Numbered from the stretch's first letter, positions 43,410 through 54,100 are shown. The stretch is 64,000 nt of DNA from Candidatus Sulfotelmatobacter sp. (GCA_036500765.1 DASYBM010000016.1:496001-560000); one strand, 5' to 3'. A program made the numbers and translations. The notes: a model not told the origin generated them from the letters alone.

Positions 43410-44039
43410 TTACGCTTCAGGCTGAGCCAGTTTGCGGCGCCGCAGTAACGCGATGCCAAGCAACCCAGTCCCGAGCAGGAACGCTGCCGTAGGTTCGGGC
43501 GCAACCGTCAGCTTCGCATGCCGCCAGTGATCCCAGTGCATACCATCGGCAGTGCTGGAGATGGTCTGCAATGCGCAGCGACCGCTAGTGGAGGAAGAAC
43601 AAAGCAACTGGTTCAACATGTAACTTAGATCGGCGCCGCCGCCGCGCAAGTCCCCCGGCCCGATGTTGAATTGCGGGTGTGAACTTCCATCCGCCAAGGT
43701 AAGCGCCAAGGCCCCCGGGACGGGACCGGTCGTTCCGACTTCACTCGTGAAGGTGAACGTACTGTTCGCCGCGCTGTTGGAGTCGGCCAGTTTCCCGACC
43801 CCGAGCGCAAATGGTGAAGCGCTGAACGCGCCAGCCCCTCCCACTGAGCAGGTGACGCCGTTACAGTTTCCGAATGAGACCCAGGCCGAAGTTATGCCGC
43901 CAGGGGCAAAGGTAACGTTTTGGCTTCCGCCGCCCAGACTAATCTGACTTTGAGCTGACGCGGTCAATGCGGTCCCGGCCAGGAGACCGACAAGTAGAGC
44001 TAACGACCACAGGGTCGTGTGTTTCTTTGTATTTTTCAC
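43410..44039 (-). CDS. PEP-CTERM sorting-domain protein
   Basis: A 209-residue exported protein: a signal peptide (LWSLALLVGLLAGTALTASAQ, cited from its core), a Gly/Ser/Thr-rich body with two Cys pairs, and a C-terminal tail VAPEPTAAFLLGTGLLGIAL followed by LRRRK. This PEP motif, membrane helix and basic cluster are the exosortase recognition signal. The start is GTG 44039 with AGGAAG a little far upstream. Exosortase-processed proteins are usually tied to exopolysaccharide or biofilm. No exosortase (EpsH/XrtA) is in this window. Confidence 0.88.
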   Translation of the reverse strand: MKNTKKHTTLWSLALLVGLLAGTALTASAQSQISLGGGSQNVTFAPGGITSAWVSFGNCNGVTCSVGGAGAFSASPFALGVGKLADSNSAANSTFTFTSEVGTTGPVPGALALTLADGSSHPQFNIGPGDLRGGGADLSYMLNQLLCSSSTSGRCALQTISSTADGMHWDHWRHAKLTVAPEPTAAFLLGTGLLGIALLRRRKLAQPEA

Positions 44040-44273
44040 CGATTTAACTCACTTCCTTCAGACGAAGTAACAATCCAGAAATAATATGCACTTTGAAGTC
44101 CAAAACAGGTCTCGGTTACCTTCGTACCATCCATCGAAACGCTCTTGAAATCATCAGGCTACGAGCTCCCGCTTTACCCGGGCTGGGTGCGCGAGGGGGC
44201 TTGCGGGGGAGCGAAATTTCTTGCACGTTATGGGGCAAAACAAGGCCAAATCGATTTGCAGGATTTCGTGGCC

Positions 44274-45842
44274 TTAGCCCACATTTACCAGATCGTTGGC
44301 TTGCTCCGCGGCTTCGCGATCGATTTCTTCAGCCTTGGCGAATCCCAGAGTGGCGAATATGGTGGAAACTCGTTGGCGCGCCTGCGTTCTTTCGACTGGG
44401 CTGAGTCCGATCATCCAGGTAATGACGCCAAACAGTAGTCCCTGCCAACTCGCGGTGAAGCCTAATCCGAGGATTCCGGTTGCCGGCCCCGATCCCATCA
44501 GCCAGTGGCAAACTGCCAGAAACAACAGGCACACCAGTACCGGTCGAAATAACGAGATTCCGAAATAGTCGCGAGCGGTTACGCCCAGCTTGCGGAGCGT
44601 GTACCACGGTTGCAAGGTCAGTTTGACGATGACCAGCGGCACGGTTGTTCCCAGCGCAACACCCACTAGTCCGTACTTGTGGCCCCAGTAGATACTGAGG
44701 ACCAGGTTGGCCAGGCCTTCGCCTAAGGTCCAACCGCCCAATGCCCGGTGGCACCCCAGAGCCACGAGCGCAGTCGTCGATGGCCGCTGTGCCAGTTCAA
44801 AAACGTACCCAACCAGCAAGATCAGCACCAGGGTGTAGGTCGAGACGAACTCTTCCCCTACCCAAACCCGCAACAGCAGTCGGGAGTCCAGAACCAGAAT
44901 CGAGCCGATCAGGAATGTCATGAGCGTCGTGATCTTGGTCGCTTGCAGGAAAAATTGCCGCAGTTCCCGGCGGCGGCCTTGCCCCTCGTACCCACTCATG
45001 ACCGGCAGCATCGGGCTGACCATGCTGTTGATGATGGGGTCGAAGTACTGCATGAGCCGACCCGCCACGCTGAAAGGCGCAATCAGCGCCACGTTCAGCA
45101 CCCGCCCGATCACGATGGAATCGGTGAAAGTTCGCAGCCGGATGCCGGTGCTGTTCAGGAACATCCACACGCTGAATTCCAGAAGCTCGCGCGCCTTGGC
45201 CGGCGTGGCGAGACGCCAGTCGAGCCGAAGCTCGGGGTCGACGTGGCGCACCATGAGCCAATCCAGAGGCAGAAGACCGGCAGTCGCCACGATGCTCAGA
45301 ACACCCAACGCCACCACCCCATAGCCGTGCCGCAGCACCACGACAATCAGCAGCGCGTGCATTACCGAGCGCGCCACCGAGATAAGGTTATAAAGATCGA
45401 ACCGTTGCCATCCGCAGACATAAGTGCCCAGCAACAACATCACCAGGCTCACTGGAATGCTGATCGCCATCAGCACAATCAACAGCGTGAAGTCATGCGC
45501 GCGTTCGCCGCTGAGGCCGAAAAATCCTGGCAGGACCCAGGCAAAGGGCAGCATGATCACAAAAATCAGTACACCGATGCATAAGGTCAACGCCAGCGCG
45601 GTCATAAAGATCTGATTCAAAGCGGCCCGGTCGTTCACTCCGCGATAACGCGCCACATAGCGCTGCAAGGTTGCCCGCAAACCGAATTCGAGCAACCCCG
45701 AGTAGCCTGAGATGGAGCCCACCAAGACCCACAGACCAAATTCCACGTTCCCCAGATGGTGGATCAGGAAAGGAGTCAGCAGGAAGGCGATCGCGCCAAC
45801 CACCACAATCGCAATCCAGTTCGAAAATATGTTCTTTAGCAT
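44274..45842 (-). CDS. Wzx/MVF-type polysaccharide flippase-like membrane protein
   Basis: A 522-residue integral membrane protein with 12-14 hydrophobic segments in the RfbX/Wzx (MOP superfamily) pattern: FSNWIAIVVVGAIAFLLTPF, LGNVEFGLWVLVGSISGY, LLEFGLRATLQRYVARYRGV. Such proteins flip lipid-linked oligosaccharides or export small molecules. It follows the methyltransferase by 91 bp on the same strand as the NRPS/PKS genes. It could export or flip the cluster product, or serve a separate polysaccharide; the upstream PEP-CTERM gene leaves that second option open. Confidence 0.85.
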   Translation of the reverse strand: MLKNIFSNWIAIVVVGAIAFLLTPFLIHHLGNVEFGLWVLVGSISGYSGLLEFGLRATLQRYVARYRGVNDRAALNQIFMTALALTLCIGVLIFVIMLPFAWVLPGFFGLSGERAHDFTLLIVLMAISIPVSLVMLLLGTYVCGWQRFDLYNLISVARSVMHALLIVVVLRHGYGVVALGVLSIVATAGLLPLDWLMVRHVDPELRLDWRLATPAKARELLEFSVWMFLNSTGIRLRTFTDSIVIGRVLNVALIAPFSVAGRLMQYFDPIINSMVSPMLPVMSGYEGQGRRRELRQFFLQATKITTLMTFLIGSILVLDSRLLLRVWVGEEFVSTYTLVLILLVGYVFELAQRPSTTALVALGCHRALGGWTLGEGLANLVLSIYWGHKYGLVGVALGTTVPLVIVKLTLQPWYTLRKLGVTARDYFGISLFRPVLVCLLFLAVCHWLMGSGPATGILGLGFTASWQGLLFGVITWMIGLSPVERTQARQRVSTIFATLGFAKAEEIDREAAEQANDLVNVG

Positions 45843-45895
45843 GTCGTTGGACTTCTGAAAGGCTCACAAGCCAACCTGGAGCCGTTCTTTATTGT

Positions 45896-45947
45896 TCACC
45901 CAATCGTTCACCCAATCGTTCAACCGTTATCGCTCAACCGTTATCGC
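45896..45947 (-). repeat. Tandem repeat spanning the methyltransferase stop codon
   Basis: On the minus strand GCGATAACGGTTGA occurs twice (14-bp units), followed by ACGATTGGGTGA twice (12-bp units). The first unit contains the codons for D-N-G and the TGA stop. The layout mirrors the rimO repeat at 15954. Confidence 0.85.
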
Positions 45948-47019
45948 TCATCCGCCCGTTGGATACATCGAGCTCGAAATAGAATCCAAAGTAAGTTGCG
46001 CTGGAGCAATCGGGATGGAGTGGAACGTAGAGCGCCCGCTCCGCCACCGGCCACGACGAACGCAGCTCGTAGCCCAGTCTGGCCATACCCGCTAAGAAGT
46101 TCCGCTTGTTATGCAGCTTGCATGGCACCAGGAAGGTTCCGTTGTCCTGGATCGTGAGCAACTCGCCGGCGTCGGAGAACGGTGTGCGATTTACCAGTAC
46201 CCGTCGCGGCAGTTGCTTTGCCTGCGCGAGAAGTTCGGGGAGAGAAGACTCAAAGTAATGCAACGAGCCCGAAGCTAGAAACAGATCGGTTGCGTCCAAC
46301 TGCTCCAGGCTTTCGACATAGCGAATTCGCGATTCCGCACGTTCGGCGCCTAATTTCTCTCCGGCCGCGCGCAATTCCGGCAGGTCGTACACTTTCCAGG
46401 AAATGTCCGGCGGGAACGGAAGATAGTTTTGATAACAATAAAAAAGATTGCCGATATTTCCGCCGAAGTCGAAGACGCCGCGCAGCGGCTCTCCGGATTG
46501 GGAAAGCCAATAGAACACTGGGTAGTCGCTTTCCCGAGCGACGCGAGAGGACGATATATGCATGCGGATGTCGTCTTCATGTTCGTGACCGGCGCTGATA
46601 TATCGCGTGGAGCAACTTCGGGCTTCCGCGAACGAACGAAAGGAACGGCGGTACCCGAGGAGGCGTTCCAGCACCCAGCGGACGGGGGCAAGCGAGCGCG
46701 CGAAGAGTACGATTGAGCCGCCAGCGGATACGCGACCCATATAGATGAGCAGGGTCGCCAGCGTTCTGATCTGCATCAGACGGATTTTTCGAAGCATCCG
46801 GAGAATGGCCCAACTCGGCTCCGCCGATTCGCGCGGCGCGCCCGGATCCGCCGTCACTGCCGGTAGCGAGACTTTTGCCGGGATTGCAATTGTGCTGTCC
46901 GCAACCTGTTTTTCTGCTTCGGGCTTTTTTGCTTCAGGCTTTTCTGCTTCAGCCCAGGCGCCGTTCGCGACACGGGTTTCAGTCTCGGTGATCATGGTTG
47001 CCATATCTGTGCCTGTCAT
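45934..47019 (-). CDS. TIGR04325-family SAM-dependent methyltransferase
   Basis: A 361-residue protein. The C-terminal two thirds match the TIGR04325 class: SFRSFAEARSCS, the SAM-binding GVFDFGGNIGNLFYCYQNYL, WKVYDLPELRAAG, LFLASGSLHYFESSLPELL and a C-terminal YFGFYFELDV. Family members occur in O-antigen and secondary-metabolite loci; the acceptor is unknown. The N-terminal 60 residues are an Ala/Glu/Lys-rich repetitive tail (EKPEAKKPEAEKQVA), probably disordered. An N-methyl or O-methyl step on the NRPS product is possible. The stop lies inside a tandem repeat. Confidence 0.8.
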   Translation of the reverse strand: MTGTDMATMITETETRVANGAWAEAEKPEAKKPEAEKQVADSTIAIPAKVSLPAVTADPGAPRESAEPSWAILRMLRKIRLMQIRTLATLLIYMGRVSAGGSIVLFARSLAPVRWVLERLLGYRRSFRSFAEARSCSTRYISAGHEHEDDIRMHISSSRVARESDYPVFYWLSQSGEPLRGVFDFGGNIGNLFYCYQNYLPFPPDISWKVYDLPELRAAGEKLGAERAESRIRYVESLEQLDATDLFLASGSLHYFESSLPELLAQAKQLPRRVLVNRTPFSDAGELLTIQDNGTFLVPCKLHNKRNFLAGMARLGYELRSSWPVAERALYVPLHPDCSSATYFGFYFELDVSNGRMSDNG

Positions 47020-47107
47020 CCTCTACCACCGCAGCAGCGTAGGCCGAATGGCGATTGCGGCAGCATTGATTGCAGCCCGGCCAGCGCGGCCATCATCTCG
47101 ATCGTTC

Positions 47108-50100
47108 TCATAGTGTCCCTTGCGGCATTTGCCGGCCTACCGGATTGACGGCGCTTCCCGCAGCATCCTCATTCTCTGCGCGGGATCGATCAAACGGAGA
47201 AACCGAAAGAGCCGGCTCATGCCCTAGCTGTTCATTCAATTGCGCCGCCAGGACGCGCACCGCCGGTTCGTCGAAAATTTCGCGGTGGTCACCGGGGACT
47301 TCCTCGACCACCATGCGAGTGGCCACGTCCTTCCAACCGAGCGTAGTATCTCGGTGCAGCGACATCGGCTCGAGCCCGCTGCGAAACAGAGCTACCCGGC
47401 CTGAATAGGGACCAGGCTTGAATGCCTGCGCCGCCAGGTAGACGACCGCATTGGCTCCTCGCAACTCTTCGGAAAGCTTTTCCGTCTTGCCCACACTCGA
47501 CTGATAATTGCGACGCAAGCGTGCCAGGCGAAGATTCTGGTGGACGCTTTCGACGCGTTCCCCCAGATATTCCCAGGCCGCGCGCAGCCCAAGCTGGCGC
47601 ATGCGGTGAAAATGCAGCTTGCCCTTTTGCAGCCAGAACAGGCTACGGCGCACCGCCACTTCCATTCTGGAGAATCGCCGCAGGTACGCAGGATTGGCGG
47701 CATCAAACAACGCCACCAGCGCGACTTCCTCTGCTTGCGCTTCCAACTGCCGCGCCATCTCGAAGGCCAGTACGCCGGCCAGGCACCAGCCGCCAAGGTA
47801 GTACGGGCCTTTGGGCTGAGCCATGCGGAGAGATTCGATGTGATAGGCGGCAATGTCCTCGAAACGGTAGGGCGAAGGGAACTGAGTCGTGTCTTCGAGA
47901 CGCAGGCCGTATACCGGCTGGTCTGCGCCGAGATTCTCGGCCAGCGGGACGAAGAAAGGACCGCCGTCCACGCAGAACAGGGCAGGCTTCGAGCCAGTTG
48001 TCTGAATGGGGAGAACGCGGCCACCGAAAGTTTTGCTTTCGCCTTGGCTCAACAACTCCGCCTGCTGGCGGATCGTCGGAGCTTCGAACAGTGCGGCCAA
48101 CGGAAATTTTTTGCCGAAGCGTTTTTCGATCTTCAGGAGCAGCTTTGCCGCCGAAAGCGAATAGCCGCCGAGGCTGAAGAAGTTTTGCGTCACCTTGATC
48201 CCATCGCGGCGCAGCACTTCTTTCCAGATAGCTGCCAGTTGTTGCTCGATCTCGTTCGCGGGCTCCGCGTCTGCTCTGGCTTGGGGCGTGAGAGCCGGAT
48301 CAGGCGAGATCGGATCCTGCTGCCGGCTTCGCGCTGAGCGCGCCATTGCTGGCTGCGGAAGGTTGGCGATGGGCGCGTCCGGCTGGGCCGCCAGGATTCT
48401 TAACAAACTCTGGTAGTGTTTCAGGGCGCCCTGGATAGTAGACGCATCAAAAAGATCGGGATTATATTCCAGCTCCGCCCGCACGCCCTCGCGCCGCTCG
48501 ATGAAAACCAGTTGCAGTTCGAAGGGAATCCCCAGACTGAACTTGGGCATCGGCGTCACCTTGAGCTGTTGCACCTGCCGAGGCTGCAAGAAGGCCGTCT
48601 GGTACGAAAAATAAAATTGAAAATTGAGATTCCGTCCGCCGGGCGAATTCATCGGCAGATTTTCGATCAGGGTTTCGAAGGGAAGCTCGGCGTGGCTCAT
48701 TCCATCCAAAACGCTCTCGCCGGTGTGGCGCACCAGTTCGCGAAATGTGGGATTACCCGACAGGTTCAGGCGCAGGGCGACCGGCTCGGCGAAGGGCCCG
48801 ATCAGCGCCTCGGTCTCTGGCTTGCGATTCGCAATCGGTGAGCCGATCAGGATATCTGTTTCCTTGGAGTACAGGGACAATAAAGTCGCAAAGCAGGCCA
48901 GCGTCAACGAGAACATCGTCACATTCTCCGCCTGCGCCAGGTTTTTGAGAGACTTCATCAACTCTTCCGGCAACAAAAGCGACTCCATTGCACCCTGCGA
49001 AGCGGGCCGGTTCGTGGAAGGCCGGTCCAGCGGGAAGTCGATCAGCGGCAACGGCGCCGCAAGTTGTTTCACCCAATAGTCCAGGTGTTCCCGCATCTCC
49101 GCGGAAGCCGACCGCTCCTTTTCCCAGGCAACGAAGTCGCTGTATTGGATGGGCAAAGCGGCGAGCGCCGGTTCCCGGCCTTGAAGCAAAGCCTCATACG
49201 CAGTCCAGAGTTCGCGCTGAATGACTCCGCCGGACCACCCGTCGGCGAGGATGTGATGGATCGTCGTAACCAGCACGTGGTCGTCGGGAGCGATGCGGAA
49301 CAGGCGCGCACGGAATAGGGGGCCGGTCCCAACATCAAACGGCACACCCGCTTCTTCGCGGACAAGTTCCCGCACACGCGCCTCGCATTCGGCTTGGGGC
49401 AGGTCGGGCACGGAACTGATGGCAAGCGAGAATGTCCGTGTGGCAGCGACCATCTGCGCGAGCTCTCCGTCGAATTCCTCGAAAGTCGTGCGCAGGGTTT
49501 CATGCCGATCGACGAGCAGTTGCAGGCTCTTCTCCAGGATTTCCAAGTCGATCGGACCTGCCAGGCGCATACACGACGCCATGTTGAGCCCCGGATTGCC
49601 AGGCGCTAGTTTGGCCAGCAGCCAAAAACGCTCCTGGGCAGGACTGACCGGCATTGCGTAATATTCGGGCTCGCTGATCGGGCCATTCGGTTCCCGGCGA
49701 CGGTCGAGCGTTTGATCCGGAGGCAGAGGGAACTCGGAAAGGCGGCGGCCCGGATTTTCCGCAATGCCTTCGAGCAGCTCGCGGAAGCCGGCCAGCATCT
49801 GCTGCGCGGTCGATTCCTGGTACAGGCTGGTGTTGTAGTCCAGGGACAGCCGCCAGCCGGCCTCGCGCTGCACCATGAAGAAGTTCAAATCGTAAAGCGC
49901 GCCCATCGACTTCGACGGCATGGTGTGCACGGCCACATCGCCGAATTTGTGAACGAACGTCGAAGCCCGGGCATACTCGCGCTGGCAAACAAAATTGATG
50001 GAAAGGAAGGGATCGCGTAGCGGATCCGACTCGGGCCGAATCGCCTGTACCACGTCTTCGAAGGGAATGTCCTGATTGGCAAAGGCTTCCCACACCGTGT

Positions 50101-51133
50101 CCCGTATGGTCGCCGCAAACTCCACAAAGGCGGGATCGCCGGCCAGGTTCGCGCGCAAAGTTAAATTGTTAAACAGGAGTCCGACCAGACCCTCAATCTC
50201 GGCGCGGTTTCGTCCAGCCAGCGGCGAAGCTACGCTGATGTCCGTATTCCCGGTGTAGCGCTGTAACAGCATCATGCAGGCTGACAGCGCCGTCGTGTAC
50301 ATGGTGCCGCCCATTTGATCGCTGAATTTCTTGAGCGCATCGGTCAGCTGACCGGGAAGCATCTGCGAAATAATCCTGCTGCCGATCTGGCGCCGCGAGG
50401 TTGGAGGAAAATCGGTGCGGGGAAGATCCCCGGCAACATCCAGGCGGCGATAGCCGGCCAGTTTTTTCTTCCAATATTCCAGTTGCTGGCGGATTTCCGC
50501 CGATACCATCCATTCCTTGTGCCAGACCACGTAATCGCCAAATTGAATGGCCGGGTCCGGCAACGGAGATTCCTCGCCTTTTTCGTATGCGCTATAGATG
50601 GCCTGCAATTCTTCCATCAGAAGACTCACCGACCAGCCATCGATGACGATGTGGTGCAGGGTAAGCGTCAGTACGTGCCGGTCATCTTCCATTCGCAGCA
50701 GTCCGACGCGAAGCAGCGGTCCCGTCGCAAGATCGAAACCCTTTTTTGCCTCCATCGTGCAGATGTCATCCATCTGGGCCTCGCGCTGGGTCGTGGGCAA
50801 AGAGCGCAAGTCTTCAAGAGTGATTTTGATTTCGAGCGATGGAGCGATGAGCTGCACGAGCTCATTTTTGTCTTCCGTGAAGGTGGCGCGCAGGATTTCA
50901 TGCCGCCGCACGACTTCGTTAAACGAGCGTTCGAGGATGGCGCGATCGAGTGTCCCGGTCAGACTCCAGCGGAACGAGGCATTGAGCAGAGAACACCCTC
51001 GCCAGAATCGATCGGCCCGCCACATGGCGGCCTGTCCCGGAGTCAATGGAAAGGCGAGGAACTCGCCGTCGCCGTCAGGCGCGATCAAGGGCGTAGCCTC
51101 CTGCGTCGCCAATGTTCTGGTTGCGTAATCCAA
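47108..51133 (-). CDS. NRPS: C-C-T-TE terminal protein without an adenylation domain
   Basis: A 1341-residue protein. Condensation domain 1 (about 25-470) has an intact HHIVIDG at 160-166. Condensation domain 2 (about 485-925) has HHILADG at 626-632. A thiolation domain (about 955-1030) has Ser992 in FFSLGGYS. A type I thioesterase (about 1040-1305) follows. The TE has Cys1117 in the nucleophile motif GGWCLAG instead of the usual Ser, with Asp1144 (ALFDAANP) and His1283 (VPGDHREIF) completing a triad. There is no A domain between C and T, so the T must be loaded in trans, or one C domain is used for another bond. The start is TTG 51133 (AAGG four bases upstream). The TE releases or cyclises the chain. 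Confidence 0.92.
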   Translation of the reverse strand: MDYATRTLATQEATPLIAPDGDGEFLAFPLTPGQAAMWRADRFWRGCSLLNASFRWSLTGTLDRAILERSFNEVVRRHEILRATFTEDKNELVQLIAPSLEIKITLEDLRSLPTTQREAQMDDICTMEAKKGFDLATGPLLRVGLLRMEDDRHVLTLTLHHIVIDGWSVSLLMEELQAIYSAYEKGEESPLPDPAIQFGDYVVWHKEWMVSAEIRQQLEYWKKKLAGYRRLDVAGDLPRTDFPPTSRRQIGSRIISQMLPGQLTDALKKFSDQMGGTMYTTALSACMMLLQRYTGNTDISVASPLAGRNRAEIEGLVGLLFNNLTLRANLAGDPAFVEFAATIRDTVWEAFANQDIPFEDVVQAIRPESDPLRDPFLSINFVCQREYARASTFVHKFGDVAVHTMPSKSMGALYDLNFFMVQREAGWRLSLDYNTSLYQESTAQQMLAGFRELLEGIAENPGRRLSEFPLPPDQTLDRRREPNGPISEPEYYAMPVSPAQERFWLLAKLAPGNPGLNMASCMRLAGPIDLEILEKSLQLLVDRHETLRTTFEEFDGELAQMVAATRTFSLAISSVPDLPQAECEARVRELVREEAGVPFDVGTGPLFRARLFRIAPDDHVLVTTIHHILADGWSGGVIQRELWTAYEALLQGREPALAALPIQYSDFVAWEKERSASAEMREHLDYWVKQLAAPLPLIDFPLDRPSTNRPASQGAMESLLLPEELMKSLKNLAQAENVTMFSLTLACFATLLSLYSKETDILIGSPIANRKPETEALIGPFAEPVALRLNLSGNPTFRELVRHTGESVLDGMSHAELPFETLIENLPMNSPGGRNLNFQFYFSYQTAFLQPRQVQQLKVTPMPKFSLGIPFELQLVFIERREGVRAELEYNPDLFDASTIQGALKHYQSLLRILAAQPDAPIANLPQPAMARSARSRQQDPISPDPALTPQARADAEPANEIEQQLAAIWKEVLRRDGIKVTQNFFSLGGYSLSAAKLLLKIEKRFGKKFPLAALFEAPTIRQQAELLSQGESKTFGGRVLPIQTTGSKPALFCVDGGPFFVPLAENLGADQPVYGLRLEDTTQFPSPYRFEDIAAYHIESLRMAQPKGPYYLGGWCLAGVLAFEMARQLEAQAEEVALVALFDAANPAYLRRFSRMEVAVRRSLFWLQKGKLHFHRMRQLGLRAAWEYLGERVESVHQNLRLARLRRNYQSSVGKTEKLSEELRGANAVVYLAAQAFKPGPYSGRVALFRSGLEPMSLHRDTTLGWKDVATRMVVEEVPGDHREIFDEPAVRVLAAQLNEQLGHEPALSVSPFDRSRAENEDAAGSAVNPVGRQMPQGTL

Positions 51134-51174
51134 TGCCTTTATCCCTTCGTCTCCAGAGGAAGAAGATAGTGAAG

Positions 51175-54100
51175 CTAACGAGTGATCCGGTATTTCTGCC
51201 GGGCCACGGGAACAATCGCCGGCGCCTGCGCCCGCGGCGTAACTTGCGCCTTGCCCATTTCAGACAGGACGCTGCTCACGGTGCGTTGCTGCAACAGCAA
51301 TCGCGGCGTGACCGGCAATCCTGCCGCCATCGCGCGCGAGGTGATCTGGAAAACATGCAGCGAGTCCGCGCCCAACTCAAACAGGTTGTCGGTCACGCCG
51401 ACCCGCTCCAGATGCAGAACCTCAGCAAGAATTCCAGCCAGAGTTTTTTCCTGCGGCGTGCAGGGAGCAACATACTCGCGAGTCCGGGCGGCGACGCCCA
51501 AATCCGGCGCCGGCAACTTCGCCCGATCCACTTTGCCGTTCACCGTAAGAGGCAGGGCCGGCATCGACACGCAAGCATAAGGAATCATGTGGGCCGGAAG
51601 TTTCGATTGCAGATACTCGCGCACGTGCGCAGTGTCCGGCGTGCTGCCGTTCGCGGGAACAATGTAGGCGACCAGTTTGTTTTCGGCCGGACCGTCTTTG
51701 TCTTTATCTTTATCTTTGCCGGCCCTGTCTTTCCGGGCGATAACCGCGCACTGCCGCACATCGGGATGCTGCGCCAGCGCGGCTTCGATTTCGCCAAGCT
51801 CAATACGGAAGCCGTGAATCTTGACCTGATCGTCACTGCGCCCGAGATATTCCAGATCGCCGTTATTCAGGAAGCGTCCCAGATCGCCGGACTTGTACAT
51901 CCGCGCATGGGGACGCCCGGCAAAGGGATCGGCGAGGAAGCGCTCGGCATTCAGTTGCGGCCGGTTCAGATACCCTTTCGCAACGCCGTCGCCGCCGACG
52001 TAGATTTCGCCGGCAACGCCCACGGGAACCGGCTGCTGCCGCGCATCGAGCAGGTAGAGACGAAGATCAGGGATGGGTACGCCGATCAGGCTGCGGGTTT
52101 CGCGTTCAGCATCGGCAACAGTCAGTGGACGGTAGGTGACGTGCACCGTGGTTTCGGTGATGCCGTACATGTTGACGAGTTTCGGATGCGCGTCGCCGTG
52201 ACGCTTGAACCAGGGGCGGAGATTGGCAAAGTTCAGAGCTTCGCCGCCGAAGATTACATAACGCAGCGCAAGCGGCCTGACGAATCCGGACTCTTCCACC
52301 TGGACCACCTGGTAGAAGGCCGCCGGCGTCTGATTCAGCACCGTGACTTTTTCCTGCGCCAGCAGGTTGTAAAAATCCTGCGGCGACCGCGTTACCCAGT
52401 AGGGAACCAGCACCAGCCGTCCGCCGGTCGTCAGCGATCCCCAAATCTCCCACACCGAAAAGTCGAAGGCGTAGGAGTGGAACATCGTCCAGACATCGTT
52501 CTCGTCGAAGTCGAACCAGGGCTCGGTGGCCTTGAGCAAACGGACTACGTTCGCATGCGTCACCATTACGCCCTTCGGCTTGCCGGTCGAGCCCGAAGTG
52601 TAAATAACGTAGGCGACATGATCGGGACCAGCCGCGGATTCAAGGTTGTCGCTGGGCTGAAGCGCAATCAGGGCCCAGTCTTTATCGACGCGGATGGCTT
52701 CGGCATTGTGTTTTGGCAGGCTGTCGGCCAGGCGATCCTGAGTAAGGAGCACGGCAGGCGCGGCATCGTTGAGCACCGCGCTCAGTTTTTCTGCCGGATA
52801 AGAGGAGTCAATCGGAAGGTACGCGCCGCCCGCTTTCAATACCGCCAGGAACGACATGACCATCTCGAGCGAGCGCTCGAAGCATACGGCGACCAGCGAA
52901 TCCGGCCGTACTCCCTGCTTCCGCAGGTGGCGAGCCAGTTGGTTCGCCCGCTCGTTGAGCTCACGGTAGGTCATGCGCTGCTCGCCCATGACGACGGCAA
53001 CGGCCTCGGGAGTTCGAGCGGCATGTTCTTCAAACGTCTGGTGAACCGTGCGGGTTACCGGATGTTTCGAGGGATTCGGATTCCAGGCCCCGAGCAGCGC
53101 AGCGACTTCCTCGCCAGTCATCAGCGGCAACTGATCCACCGGCAGGTCGGGATTCGCAACCGCGCCCAGCAGCAGGCGCTCGAACTGTCCCAGCCAGCGG
53201 GCGATCGTCGATTCATCAAACAGTCCGGTGTTGTAATCGCAATCGATCATCAGGCCCCGATCGGACTCGACGATGTTGAAGAACAGATCGAAATTCACCG
53301 CGCTCTTAGGATTGGGATCGATGGTGGCTTGCAGCCCGCCAAACTCCGTGCCCGCGCCCAGGCGTTCCAGATTGAACTGCACTTCCATCAACGGCAGACG
53401 GCTCGGGTCGCGGGGCATGCTCAGTTTCCGCACCAGCGTGCCGTAGGTGTAGGACTGGTGCTCATAGGCATCGAGCACCGTCTTTTTGACCTGGCCGAGC
53501 AGCGCGGCGAAAGTCATGCTTTCTTCGAAGCGGGCGCGCAGCGGCAGGAAGTTTACGCAATGGCCGACCAGTCGGCCGTCGTCGAGCAGAGACTGACCAG
53601 CCGCGGGAACGCCCGCCACGATGTCGTTCTGATTGGCCAGCCGGTGCAGCAACGCCTGGAAACCGGCCAGCAGCGTGGCAAAGAGCGTGCAGCCTTTTTT
53701 CGATCCCATGCTCTTAATCTGGCGATAGCCTTCGGCGTCGATGCGTGCGCGATAAGTAGCACCGGCGTAGTTCTTCACCGAAGGACGCGGGCGATCCACG
53801 GGCAAGTCGAGTGGCGCGGGAATGTCTTTAAACTGGGCCAGCCAATAGGACTCGACTTTCGCCGTTTCTGCGGAATCTATTTCGCGGCGCTGCTTGCTCG
53901 CATATTCGCTGAAGCGAAGCGGCGCGGGAAGATGCTTTACCGGAAGATCCGGCGGGCCTTGCACACCAGTGGTATAGAGCTGCGATAACTCGTCGATCAA
54001 CACGTTGGTCGACCACCCATCGCAGACGATGTGGTGCGAGGTGAACAGCAACATGTAATGATCGGCTTGGAGCTTCACGAGCTCGGTGCGCACCAGCGGG

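Noticed and set aside
51112-53988. A 958-codon plus-strand open frame antisense to the PKS/NRPS gene
   Set aside because: No motif or credible start context; long antisense frames are expected opposite high-GC coding DNA, and the minus-strand frame has complete domains.
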